Positions 1 through 7,948 of a stretch of 41,591 nt of DNA are shown piece by piece; the stretch's first letter is position 1, and every line of letters begins with the position of its first letter. Location of the stretch: positions 1 to 41,591 of the forward strand of contig CANFXM010000005.1 of the NCBI GenBank assembly GCA_947451045.1, written 5' to 3'. The translations under genes were made by a program, and so were the position numbers. The notes beneath the pieces are model-generated. The model ran no database searches. It saw only the letters and a list, made by a program, of their open reading frames with translations, and had not been told where the DNA came from. The DNA is from Actinomycetota bacterium. GTDB lineage: Bacteria; Actinomycetota; Actinomycetes; Nanopelagicales; Nanopelagicaceae.

Positions 1-1817
1 AAATAAAGGACTCGGTAGGTAGCTACGCCACGTTTTGATTCAGTAAATGGAAGAACAAATTTTCCATCATCAGCAGTTGCTAGTACCACTGCTATATCTT
101 GCCACTTTCCTAGAACCAATTTTTGAAGTTGTGCGGTAGAGCCTGGACTCTGCGGAAAAATCGTTCCTGTAATTTGGGTTGCTTTACCGAGCGAGACAGT
201 GGTTGGGGCGACGACAGAGATACGAGGAGCAACGTCAATGATGGCTTCATCACTCATCGAATTTGCCCTATCCCACGTTCCTTCAGTGCGTAATTGAAGA
301 TATGTCCGTGTTCCAAAAGTAAGTGGGAGCGAAATGCTGCCATCGCTTCCTGTCACAAGGTCGGCAAGGTGGCGCCACGGTGACTGTTCTGATTTTCTAT
401 ATTCAACAATCACCGCTAACCCACTCTTACCGGATTTATCTTCTCCAGTTACATTGCCTGTAAGGAGAAAGGAGTCTCCATATCTGATTGTATTTTTATC
501 GAGAGATAGAACTGTTGTAATTTTTTCAGGAGCAAACGATGTTGCAGCCTTTCGAATTTCTTGAGTTGCAGTGTCATCTTCAATGCCCAAGGTCCATAGT
601 GCTACACCGCCTAGTTTGTATTGTGAAACCAGGGCTGCGCGCTGTGCATACGAGTCACTATTTTGATACCAGACAGTTCGCGTGACGGTGCAGGATGTCG
701 CTAAATTATTTTTACCTTGGCCATTGAATACTTTTGTGTAGGAATAGGTTGCCTCTGCCGTTTTGGTATCAAAGGTTGGTGTTGCTTGATCTACTAATGC
801 TTTAGCTTGTGCGTAATTCGTTTTAAAAGTTGCGGCCTTTGCGCTCAACGATGTTCCTGGTGGAGCAGAGGTCGGACAAATACCAACTATGCCCGTAATC
901 CAGTCGCGTCCATAACCAGGTAACCCCACATAAACTTTTGAAGAGGGCATAACAGTTATCGCGTAGTTCAATGTTCGTTGCACCCAGGTTATTGGGCCAA
1001 TTGGTCCCGGTTGATCCACAGAATAGTCATATGTCATTATGCGTAATCGATCAATATCATTAGCAATAGCGGCCCACGCATAAACGGTGTACCCCTTACT
1101 CTTCTGCGTTGGATCGAAAAGTACAGGTGTAGTTACAGATAATAGTTTTTGATTTGCATGGAGCTTGATGCTCAATTCTTTTATAAAAGTAATCCAATTT
1201 GGCATCGTCTTGGGCCATGTCGCACTTCCATCGACAAATGCAAATCCTTCAAAATCTAAATCAATTCCGTCGAATCCATTATTCATGACAAGATTAGAAA
1301 TACTCTCAATGATCTGGGTGCGTGTTGTGACATTTGCAAGTGAAGTTGAAAGTTCTAGTTTTGCAGTTCCATCAGTTATCGTAGGAATAACACTGATGCC
1401 CGCTCTCTTTATGAGGCATGTAGTGGTTGCCATTGGCCACGAAGGGTTTCCTGACACGTAATCATTTCGAATCACTGCTTTACTCTTGAGAGTGAACCAA
1501 AATGGCATTACCTCTTTTATAAGATCGCTATTTCTAAATAAATATGAAGCGGTCAAACTATCGTTTTCAGCGCTCCCATATTGGCTGGCGTCACATATTC
1601 CAGCGGTTGCAGTCTCATCACGGGTGATTGATGGAATTTTCTTTACAAAAGGCAGCACTGTTTTTACTGAATAATATGGAATCCATCCCGAAAGGATCTC
1701 TCGGGGTGCGCGCAGAGAATCATCTGCCCCATGGGCCACTACTGGAATCGAAGCAACCAGAAATACTGCACTAGCAAAAATAGCTAAGCGCGATAGGTAT
1801 CTCATTATCTGCTTCAT
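1..1817 (-). CDS. Secreted GH18 (YaaH-like) glycosidase, partial
   Basis: The reading frame opens at ATG 1817 and runs off the left edge, so the C-terminus is missing; about 605 residues are visible. ATG 1805 is an in-frame alternative start. Residues 1-30 form a Sec signal peptide: a basic start, a hydrophobic stretch, then AHG-AD. The glycosyl hydrolase 18 signature DGIDLDFE lies near residues 183-190 and includes the catalytic Glu. MTYDYS and GLPGYGRDW follow, as in YaaH/SleL-type N-acetylglucosaminidases that act on peptidoglycan. Beyond about residue 400 the sequence looks like tandem Ig-like or invasin-like beta domains. By family it would cleave beta-1,4 GlcNAc linkages in cell wall or chitin outside the cell; the exact substrate cannot be read from the sequence. 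It is divergent from the aquaporin gene. A TACCCT box lies 10 nt before ATG 1817. Confidence 0.85.
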   Translation of the reverse strand, partial: MKQIMRYLSRLAIFASAVFLVASIPVVAHGADDSLRAPREILSGWIPYYSVKTVLPFVKKIPSITRDETATAGICDASQYGSAENDSLTASYLFRNSDLIKEVMPFWFTLKSKAVIRNDYVSGNPSWPMATTTCLIKRAGISVIPTITDGTAKLELSTSLANVTTRTQIIESISNLVMNNGFDGIDLDFEGFAFVDGSATWPKTMPNWITFIKELSIKLHANQKLLSVTTPVLFDPTQKSKGYTVYAWAAIANDIDRLRIMTYDYSVDQPGPIGPITWVQRTLNYAITVMPSSKVYVGLPGYGRDWITGIVGICPTSAPPGTSLSAKAATFKTNYAQAKALVDQATPTFDTKTAEATYSYTKVFNGQGKNNLATSCTVTRTVWYQNSDSYAQRAALVSQYKLGGVALWTLGIEDDTATQEIRKAATSFAPEKITTVLSLDKNTIRYGDSFLLTGNVTGEDKSGKSGLAVIVEYRKSEQSPWRHLADLVTGSDGSISLPLTFGTRTYLQLRTEGTWDRANSMSDEAIIDVAPRISVVAPTTVSLGKATQITGTIFPQSPGSTAQLQKLVLGKWQDIAVVLATADDGKFVLPFTESKRGVATYRVLY

Positions 1818-1907
1818 AAGGTTTTTTAGGGTATCGGGTAGGCTTGAGAAAATCCTTTGACCACGCCCCAATTTCAATTTTGCATATCAACAGAAGAGGC
1901 CTGACTC

Positions 1908-2597
1908 ATGAATACAGAAGTACCTACGTTAGCTCGCAAAGCTATTGCAGAATTACTCGGGACTTTTGTTCTTGTCTGCTTTGCAACTGGCGTCATCATC
2001 AGTGGAGTTGTCCCATTTATGGGACTTGCGCTTTCTCCAGCGCTAGCCGTATTCATTTTGATTTTGACTCTTGGTTATATTTCAGGCGCACATTTCAATC
2101 CCGCAGTATCTCTAGCTTTTCTTTTGCTCAAACAAATGAATCTAAAAGAATTCATTACCTACGTCTTGGCGCAATTGGCCGGCAGCGCTATCGCAGCTTT
2201 ATCCATGTTTGTTATTTTTTCTAAAGCTAAATCAAATGTCGTTCATAGTGGAGTAAACCAACTTGCGCACGGTACATCGTTTCTCACTGGCTTTTTTCTT
2301 GAACTTGGAATGACTACAGTCTTCATACTTGTTGTCTTGCTTGCTTCCCAAGTCCGCGCAAATGAACCAAAGCAATGGGCACCTTTTAGTATTTCAATTG
2401 CAGTCTTTGGTCTACTACTAACTTTTGGACCACTCACCGGTGCTTGTTTTAATCCAGCACGCTGGTTTGGACCAGCACTTGCGAGTGGATATTGGAACAA
2501 TGGCGCACTCTATATTTTTGCACCCATGATTGGTTCGGTTCTAGGAGTATTTACTTTTCGTTATTTATCTTCAGGGGCAGGACGCAATCCTGCGTGA
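1908..2597 (+). CDS. MIP-family aquaporin / glycerol-facilitator channel
   Basis: This 229-residue protein of the major intrinsic protein family has six predicted membrane helices. It carries both pore-lining NPA motifs: HFNPAVS near residue 64, and CFNPARWFG near residue 185. Family members conduct water or small neutral solutes passively across the inner membrane. The Arg directly after the second NPA is the usual selectivity-filter Arg. The length is close to AqpZ, which favours a water channel over the longer GlpF type, but selectivity is not certain. GAGG eight bases before ATG 1908 is a plausible ribosome site. TTGACC at 1857-1862 could be a -35 box, but no clear -10 box accompanies it. 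The 3' end overlaps the convergent DUF3039 gene by 37 bp. Confidence 0.88.
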   Translation: MNTEVPTLARKAIAELLGTFVLVCFATGVIISGVVPFMGLALSPALAVFILILTLGYISGAHFNPAVSLAFLLLKQMNLKEFITYVLAQLAGSAIAALSMFVIFSKAKSNVVHSGVNQLAHGTSFLTGFFLELGMTTVFILVVLLASQVRANEPKQWAPFSISIAVFGLLLTFGPLTGACFNPARWFGPALASGYWNNGALYIFAPMIGSVLGVFTFRYLSSGAGRNPA

Positions 2598-2830
2598 ATC
2601 TCTTTACATGTTGGACAGATTGGATATTTTTCTGGGTCGCGTGATGGGATCCATTTCTTCCCACACAAGGCTTTGACAGATTTTCCAGTTACGGCAGATT
2701 CAACAATCTTTTCTTTCTTGACGTAGTGTGAAAATCGATCATGTCCGCCATCATCTTCAACAAGTTCAGGGCGCGTTAATAAATCGGTGTCGCTCTCTTC
2801 TTGAGTACCGAGTTTCCTGAAGATTCCCAT
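2561..2830 (-). CDS. DUF3039 family protein
   Basis: This 89-residue protein matches the actinobacterial DUF3039 family in the pattern DDGGHDRFSHYV, then ALCGKKW, SRDPEKYPICPTCKEI. CxxC plus an upstream Cys suggests a small metal-binding site, probably zinc. No enzymatic function is known for the family, and it is usually a single-copy housekeeping gene in Actinobacteria. It ends inside the 3' end of the convergent aquaporin gene. It starts 66 bp from argF, which is divergent. No Shine-Dalgarno sequence is visible before ATG 2830; TATCCT lies 10 nt upstream, so the leader is probably very short. Confidence 0.85.
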   Translation of the reverse strand: MGIFRKLGTQEESDTDLLTRPELVEDDGGHDRFSHYVKKEKIVESAVTGKSVKALCGKKWIPSRDPEKYPICPTCKEIHAGLRPAPEDK

Positions 2831-2884
2831 AATGAAGGTAAGGATACTCGTCAGATCTCGCTTTGAGCATCCGCTTCATGCGGG

Positions 2885-2899
2885 TAGAATTGGGAAATG
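2885..2899 (+). promoter_or_regulatory. Leaderless promoter of argF
   Basis: The -10 hexamer TAGAAT (2885-2890) is followed by exactly six bases and then the ATG at 2897. No ribosome-binding site fits in between, so the A of the ATG is the likely transcription start. Confidence 0.65.
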
Positions 2900-3838
2900 A
2901 AGGATCTTCTACACACCGCTGATTTGTCGCGTGAGGATATTGAACTCCTCCTTGCCACAGCGAGTGACTTTGCGGCAAAACCACTTTCTGCAAGTACTGC
3001 ACTTGCAAATAAGAGCGTCGCAATTTATATGACAAAGCCTTCAACACGTACCCGTCTTTCGTCAGAAACCGCTGTTGCACATCTTGGTGGGACACCAATA
3101 TTTATCCGAGGTGACGAGCTTCAATTAGGTCGTGGTGAAACTATTGCTGATACAGCAAAAATAATTAGCGGCTATTGCGATGCACTGATCATAAGGACAT
3201 TTGCCCAAAGTGATGTCGATGAACTTGGTGCACATGCCAGCATTCCGGTAATCAATGCACTTACCGATGACGACCACCCAACGCAATTACTCGCTGATTG
3301 GCTAACAATCCGAGAAACTTTTGGTAAAGATATTTCTGGCAGAAAATTTGTTTATCTCGGTGATGGAAACAATATGGCCAATGCCTGGTTGGTTATGGGC
3401 GCCATAATGGGTGCACACGTTGTTGCTGCTACACCTGAAGGAAAATGGGCGCCCGATACAAAATATATTGAATTAGCTCAGGGCATTGCAAAGAAGAGTG
3501 GTGCCACCATCGAGGTTATTCACGATGCTCATGAAGCCGCGCGCGATGCCAGTGTTCTCTATACAGATGTGTGGATGTCCATGGGTGATTCAGAGGCAGA
3601 TCGACAAGAGAAATTTTCAGCATTATCTCCCTTCTCAGTTACAGAGTCACTGATGCAGGTAACACGTAAGGATTCAATCTTTATGCATTGTTTACCTGCC
3701 CACCGTGGTGAGGAAGTTTCTGGCGCTGTTATTGACGGTCCACAATCTGTAATTTGGCGTGAGGCCTACCATCGCCGCACAACTATCCAAGCGCTCCTGT
3801 ACCACTTATCACGCGGCGAGTTACAGGGTTCGAATTAG
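2897..3838 (+). CDS. argF: Ornithine carbamoyltransferase
   Basis: ArgF transfers the carbamoyl group of carbamoyl phosphate to ornithine, giving citrulline, in cytoplasmic arginine synthesis. The protein has 313 residues, normal for the family. The carbamoyl-phosphate loop KPSTRTR lies near residues 47-53. HPTQ occurs in DDHPTQLLADW, and the ornithine-side catalytic motif HCLPAHRGEEV lies near the C-terminus. These motifs separate it from aspartate carbamoyltransferase. No other arg gene is next to it, so it is not in an arginine operon here. No ARG box was recognised. The message appears leaderless. Confidence 0.96.
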   Translation: MKDLLHTADLSREDIELLLATASDFAAKPLSASTALANKSVAIYMTKPSTRTRLSSETAVAHLGGTPIFIRGDELQLGRGETIADTAKIISGYCDALIIRTFAQSDVDELGAHASIPVINALTDDDHPTQLLADWLTIRETFGKDISGRKFVYLGDGNNMANAWLVMGAIMGAHVVAATPEGKWAPDTKYIELAQGIAKKSGATIEVIHDAHEAARDASVLYTDVWMSMGDSEADRQEKFSALSPFSVTESLMQVTRKDSIFMHCLPAHRGEEVSGAVIDGPQSVIWREAYHRRTTIQALLYHLSRGELQGSN

Positions 3839-3858
3839 CCTGACGTGCGAGTAACCGC

Positions 3859-3873
3859 TACCTTATGGGAATG
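3859..3873 (+). promoter_or_regulatory. Leaderless promoter of the pnt operon
   Basis: TACCTT (3859-3864) is followed by six bases and ATG 3871. This spacing is the same as at argF and aroA. It argues for the second ATG of the frame (3871) and against ATG 3865, which abuts the hexamer and could not be on the transcript. Confidence 0.6.
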
Positions 3874-5001
3874 CGCGTAGCCGTCCCCTTAGAAATTCGT
3901 GATGGAGAGAAGCGCGTAGCGCTTGTCCCAGACATTATTAATAAACTCACCCGACTTGGACTCGACGTAGTTATCGAATCCGGTGCTGGTATCCATGCTC
4001 AAGCAACTGATGCAGATTATGTAAGTGCCGGTGCATCCGTTGCTAAGGGTGAAGTTCTCAGCGATGCTGATGTTGTTTTATCAGTACAGCCGCTAACACC
4101 ACAACAAATGTCGAAGTTGAAAAAAGGCGCAATAACAATTTCTTTCCTTTCACCTGTAACTGCGGTGGATTCAATCGAGGCAGCCACAAGCGCAGGCGTT
4201 ACAGCTTTTTCACTTGAACTAGTTCCACGTATCTCACGTGCGCAATCTATGGATGCTCTGACATCTCAAGCGCTCTGTGCCGGATATCGCGCTGTGCTTG
4301 TTGGTGCAGAAATGTCACCTCGCTTTTTCCCATTACTTATGACTGCTGCAGGAACTGTTACTCCTGCTCAAGTTTTAGTTTTAGGCGCAGGCGTTGCAGG
4401 ACTTCAAGCTATTGCAACAGCTCGCAGACTTGGTGCAGTTGTATCTGCATATGATGTTCGACCATCATCGGCTGATGAAGTGAAATCAATGGGTGCCACA
4501 TTCATTGAACTCGAACTTGAATCACTCGAAGGCGCTGGTGGTTACGCCCGTGAGATGACAGAAGAACGCGCTGCAAAACAACGCGAGCTTCTCACTCCAT
4601 ACATTGCAAAATCACATTTAGTCATTACTACTGCAGCTGTACCTGGTCGCGCTGCACCACGTCTGATGACGCAAGCCATGGTTGATTCAATGGCACCTGG
4701 AACAATCATCGTTGACCTTGCTGCAGAAACTGGCGGCAATGTTGAAGGATCAAAGCCTGGTGAAGTAGTAACAACTGCGGGTGGCGTAAAGATATGGGGC
4801 GGAAAAGATGTTCCTAGCCAATTATCTTTTCACGCATCAAGTTTGTATTCACGCAACGTGGTCAATCTTCTAACGCTATTTACTAAGGCTGGCGCTGATG
4901 GCGCCCCTGTTTCATTTGACCTCAATTTTGAGGACGAAATCATTAATGGTTCAGCGGTGACACACGCAGGATCTCGCAGAAATTCAGGAGGGGCTAAGTA
5001 A
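3871..5001 (+). CDS. pntA: NAD(P) transhydrogenase alpha subunit, part 1 (dI domain)
   Basis: PntA part 1 is the cytoplasmic NAD(H)-binding domain dI of the proton-translocating transhydrogenase. The enzyme uses proton-motive force to reduce NADP+ with NADH. The N-terminus (AVPLEIRDGEKRVALVP) is the alanine dehydrogenase/PNT N-terminal domain. The Rossmann loop LGAGVAGLQAIATARRLGA lies near residues 170-190. The chain ends where dI normally ends, so the membrane part is on a separate gene, as in other split three-subunit enzymes. I chose ATG 3871 over ATG 3865 because of the leaderless promoter spacing. Its stop overlaps the next start (TAATG), which implies translational coupling. Confidence 0.95.
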   Translation: MRVAVPLEIRDGEKRVALVPDIINKLTRLGLDVVIESGAGIHAQATDADYVSAGASVAKGEVLSDADVVLSVQPLTPQQMSKLKKGAITISFLSPVTAVDSIEAATSAGVTAFSLELVPRISRAQSMDALTSQALCAGYRAVLVGAEMSPRFFPLLMTAAGTVTPAQVLVLGAGVAGLQAIATARRLGAVVSAYDVRPSSADEVKSMGATFIELELESLEGAGGYAREMTEERAAKQRELLTPYIAKSHLVITTAAVPGRAAPRLMTQAMVDSMAPGTIIVDLAAETGGNVEGSKPGEVVTTAGGVKIWGGKDVPSQLSFHASSLYSRNVVNLLTLFTKAGADGAPVSFDLNFEDEIINGSAVTHAGSRRNSGGAK

Positions 5002-5279
5002 TGAGTGCAGTAGCAATCATCTCCATCTTCACACTGGCGGTATTCGTCGGTTTTGAAGTTGTATCGAAAGTTTCCTCAACATTGCACACACCTCTTATGA
5101 GTGGTGCAAATGCTATTCACGGCGTAATTTTGGTGGGAGCAATTATTGTTGCCGACCATAGCTCTACAAATCTTGAACTCGGACTCGCAGTTGCAGCAAT
5201 CATTTTGGCCACTATAAATATGGTCGGTGGTTTCGTTGTAACGGATCGAATGCTTGAAATGTTCAAGGGTAAGAAATAA
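5001..5279 (+). CDS. pntA2: NAD(P) transhydrogenase alpha subunit, part 2
   Basis: This 92-residue protein has three hydrophobic segments and is the membrane (dII) half of the split PntA. The segment HTPLMSGANAIHG, near residues 30-42, is the conserved loop of this family. The protein works with PntB to form the proton channel in the cytoplasmic membrane. A strong Shine-Dalgarno AGGAGG lies inside the end of pntA1, and the start codon overlaps the upstream TAA by one base. The downstream pntB start overlaps this gene in the same way. Confidence 0.94.
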   Translation: MSAVAIISIFTLAVFVGFEVVSKVSSTLHTPLMSGANAIHGVILVGAIIVADHSSTNLELGLAVAAIILATINMVGGFVVTDRMLEMFKGKK

Positions 5280-6670
5280 TGAGCCGCACTCTTTATGACC
5301 TCATCGGTCTCTTTGCAGGCGTCTGCTTCATTCTTGCTCTCAAAGGTTTATCTCATCCAAAAACTGCTCGTCGTGGAAATAGAATCGGCGCAGTTGGCGC
5401 AACAATCGCAACTCTGGTTGTTTTCTTTTATACAAACCCTGGCTCATCACTTCCGCTCAATAACTTGGGATGGATTCTTGGTGCCATCGCAGTAGGTGGG
5501 GTTATTGGCGTTCCAGCAGCGCGTAAAGTTCAAATGACTCAGATGCCACAACTTGTAGCACTATTCAATGGTGTGGGTGGTGGTGCAGCAGCACTCGTAG
5601 CCATCGTTGAATATCTTCACCTAGGTACAAATGCAACTACTGCCGATGTAATTTTTACAGTATTTACTGTCATCGTAGGTTGTGTTTCATTTAGTGGATC
5701 CATCATTACATTCCTAAAATTGCAAGAATTAATGACTACTCGCCCAGTTGTATTTCCTGGCGGACGTTTTGTTATTGCCGCAACACTTGTTGCAGTACTA
5801 GGTGTTGGCGCATGGGTCGTTTCAGCACTCGGAACTGCACCACTGCTAATACTTGCAGCACTTTCACTCCTATTCGGAATTCTCTTTGTACTTCCAGTTG
5901 GCGGCGCAGATGTACCAATCGTTATCTCGCTTCTCAATGCATTTACTGGCCTTACCGTTGCTGCAAGTGGATATGTTCTCAACTCAGTACTTTTGATTAT
6001 TGCTGGAACACTCGTTGGTGCTTCTGGAACAATCTTGACTCGCTTGATGGCAGAAGCCATGGGACGTTCACTCTTTGGCACACTCTTTGGTGCATTTACT
6101 GCAAAGCCACAAGCATCTTCAGGAGTTGCCGAGGAACGTCCAGTTCGTTCAGGTTCACCTGACGATGTTGCAATCTTGCTCAACTATGCACGCCGCGTAG
6201 TAATCGTTCCTGGTTTCGGTCTTGCTGTTGCGCAAGCACAACACACTGTTCGTGAATTAGCAGACCTTATGATTTCAAAAGGAATTGATGTTGCTTATGG
6301 CATTCACCCAGTAGCTGGTCGTATGCCTGGACATATGAACGTACTGCTTGCTGAAGCAAATGTTCCTTACGACCAATTGCTTGAAATGGATGAAGTGAAT
6401 CCAACTTTTGGGCAAACAGATGTTGCAATCGTTATTGGTGCAAATGACGTGGTGAACCCTGCAGCACAGAACACACCTGGCTGCCCAATCTATGGAATGC
6501 CAATCCTGGAAGTTTCTAATGCAGCAAACGTTGTCTTCTTGAAGCGTTCTATGCGTCCTGGATTTGCGGGCATTGAGAATGAACTTCTCTATGATCCAAA
6601 GACCATGCTTCTCTTCGGTGATGCAAAAGCTTCGCTCACAAAGGTAGTGAGCGCGCTCAAGGCTTTATAA
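5279..6670 (+). CDS. pntB: NAD(P) transhydrogenase beta subunit
   Basis: PntB has 463 residues. It carries multiple membrane helices (about residues 5-270), which complete the dII proton channel, then a soluble NADP(H)-binding dIII domain. The dIII motifs are clear: VIVPGFGLAVAQAQH, GYGIHPVAGRMPGHMNVLLAEA-like sequence (here starting YGIHPVAG), and the terminal VIGANDVVNPAA. With the two PntA parts it supplies NADPH. The operon is pntA1-pntA2-pntB, each junction a one-base overlap. A long hairpin follows the stop codon. Antisense open frames in this gene are codon-bias shadows. Confidence 0.96.
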   Translation: MSRTLYDLIGLFAGVCFILALKGLSHPKTARRGNRIGAVGATIATLVVFFYTNPGSSLPLNNLGWILGAIAVGGVIGVPAARKVQMTQMPQLVALFNGVGGGAAALVAIVEYLHLGTNATTADVIFTVFTVIVGCVSFSGSIITFLKLQELMTTRPVVFPGGRFVIAATLVAVLGVGAWVVSALGTAPLLILAALSLLFGILFVLPVGGADVPIVISLLNAFTGLTVAASGYVLNSVLLIIAGTLVGASGTILTRLMAEAMGRSLFGTLFGAFTAKPQASSGVAEERPVRSGSPDDVAILLNYARRVVIVPGFGLAVAQAQHTVRELADLMISKGIDVAYGIHPVAGRMPGHMNVLLAEANVPYDQLLEMDEVNPTFGQTDVAIVIGANDVVNPAAQNTPGCPIYGMPILEVSNAANVVFLKRSMRPGFAGIENELLYDPKTMLLFGDAKASLTKVVSALKAL

Positions 6671-6679
6671 GCTCCATCT

Positions 6680-6749
6680 AAAGCAAAACAATCGACTACG
6701 GCGACTAAAAAGTTAAGAACACAGTCGCCTCTAGTCGATTTTTTGCTTT
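6680..6749 (+). terminator. Long-hairpin terminator after pntB
   Basis: Two arms of about 27 nt (6680-6706 and 6723-6749) pair with a few mismatches around a 16-nt loop. The inner stem AATCGACTA / TAGTCGATT runs into a T tract on the plus strand, and the left arm is A-rich on its outer side, so termination could be bidirectional. It lies 10 bp after the pntB stop. Confidence 0.75.
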
Positions 6750-6815
6750 GCACCTTTTCGAATTGCAAGTAGTTGAAAGTTCAATTATTCTTGGAGGAGT
6801 CGAAGGAGAACCGAA

Positions 6816-7898
6816 ATGCCAGCAGTAACCGTTAGCGACATAACTATTTTGCCTAGAATCAGTAACACTCCTGATAGTCGTGCGCGCCGTGTAAAAAGTA
6901 TTACAACTGCGCCACAAGGTTTTGAGGGTGAAGGTTTTCCCGTTCGTCGCGCATTCGCTGGTGTCGATATGGCAGAGCTCGATCCCTTTATTCATTTAGA
7001 TCAAATGGGCGAAGTTGAATATGCACCGGGTGAACCAAAGGGAACTCCTTGGCATCCACATCGCGGATTCGAAACTGTTACATACATTATTGATGGAATC
7101 TTCGACCACTATGACAACAATGGTGGTGGCGGAACAATTTCAAATGGCGATACACAATGGATGACTGCTGGAGCTGGCATTTTGCACATTGAAACTCCCC
7201 CAGAACATTTAGTGATGAGTGGTGGTTTATTTCACGGTTTTCAGTTGTGGGTAAATTTACCTGCAGCAAAGAAGTGGTCACCACCTGCATATCAAGATGT
7301 GCGCGCAAAAGATGTTGCACTTATTTCTTCTGCAGATGGCGGCTCACTCATAAGAATTATTGCGGGAGAAGTTGATGGGCATCGTGGACCAGGCACAACA
7401 CAAACTCCTATTACGTTGGTGCATGCAACTGTTGCACCTGGTGCAGAACTAAGACTGCCTTGGCGCCGTGATTACAATGCACTTGTTTATACATTAGCTG
7501 GCCACGGTTTTGTCGGTGAAGAATCTCGCCCAGTACAAATGGGTCAGCTCACTGTCTTTGGTGAAGGCGACACCATCGTTGTGCGCGCCGCCAACGTTCA
7601 AGAATCGCGTTCACCTGATTTGGAATTATTTATTCTCGGTGGAGAGCCAATCAAGGAACCTGTCGCCTGGATGGGGCCATTTGTTATGAACACAAAGCGT
7701 GAGGTTCTACAGGCATTCGAAGATTTCCAAAAAGGATTGCTGGGCACAATTCCTGTAATCCAGCGCGATGATGCAGGCATTCAGAAACCGTTGAATCGCA
7801 GTGGTGAAGGATCAAAACTAGGTGGAGATTCAAAGCCAGCTACGGCAGATGAAATTCTCAACGTGCATGGGGCGCCAACAACTATTCAAGAAAAGTAG
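6816..7898 (+). CDS. Pirin family protein (cupin)
   Basis: This 360-residue bicupin matches the pirin family. The metal-binding motif HPHRGFETVTY lies near residues 74-84 and GDTQWMTAGAGILHIE near residues 104-119; these hold the His/Glu ligands. Bacterial pirins have been linked to quercetinase-like dioxygenase activity and to redox-dependent regulation, and the role here is not evident. It is longer than typical pirins (about 230-300) because of a polar C-terminal tail of about 60 residues. A good Shine-Dalgarno (AAGGAG) precedes ATG 6816, in contrast to the leaderless genes nearby. It is a single gene between two hairpins. Confidence 0.9.
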   Translation: MPAVTVSDITILPRISNTPDSRARRVKSITTAPQGFEGEGFPVRRAFAGVDMAELDPFIHLDQMGEVEYAPGEPKGTPWHPHRGFETVTYIIDGIFDHYDNNGGGGTISNGDTQWMTAGAGILHIETPPEHLVMSGGLFHGFQLWVNLPAAKKWSPPAYQDVRAKDVALISSADGGSLIRIIAGEVDGHRGPGTTQTPITLVHATVAPGAELRLPWRRDYNALVYTLAGHGFVGEESRPVQMGQLTVFGEGDTIVVRAANVQESRSPDLELFILGGEPIKEPVAWMGPFVMNTKREVLQAFEDFQKGLLGTIPVIQRDDAGIQKPLNRSGEGSKLGGDSKPATADEILNVHGAPTTIQEK

Positions 7899-7916
7899 TT
7901 GTGCATAAGTTTTTTT
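7878..7916 (+). terminator. Possible weak terminator after the pirin gene
   Basis: A seven-base inverted repeat, ACAACTA / TAGTTGT (7878-7884 and 7896-7902), spans the pirin stop codon. A run of seven T follows at 7910-7916. The stem is AT-rich and separated from the T run by eight bases, so it is only a candidate. Confidence 0.35.
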
Positions 7917-7948
7917 AGATGTCGGTGCACTCCTGAAGCATTCACTGC

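Noticed and set aside
5617-6183. Long antisense frame inside pntB
   Set aside because: The 188-residue product is low-complexity (Ser/Thr/Pro/Ala) and follows from codon bias of the pntB membrane region.
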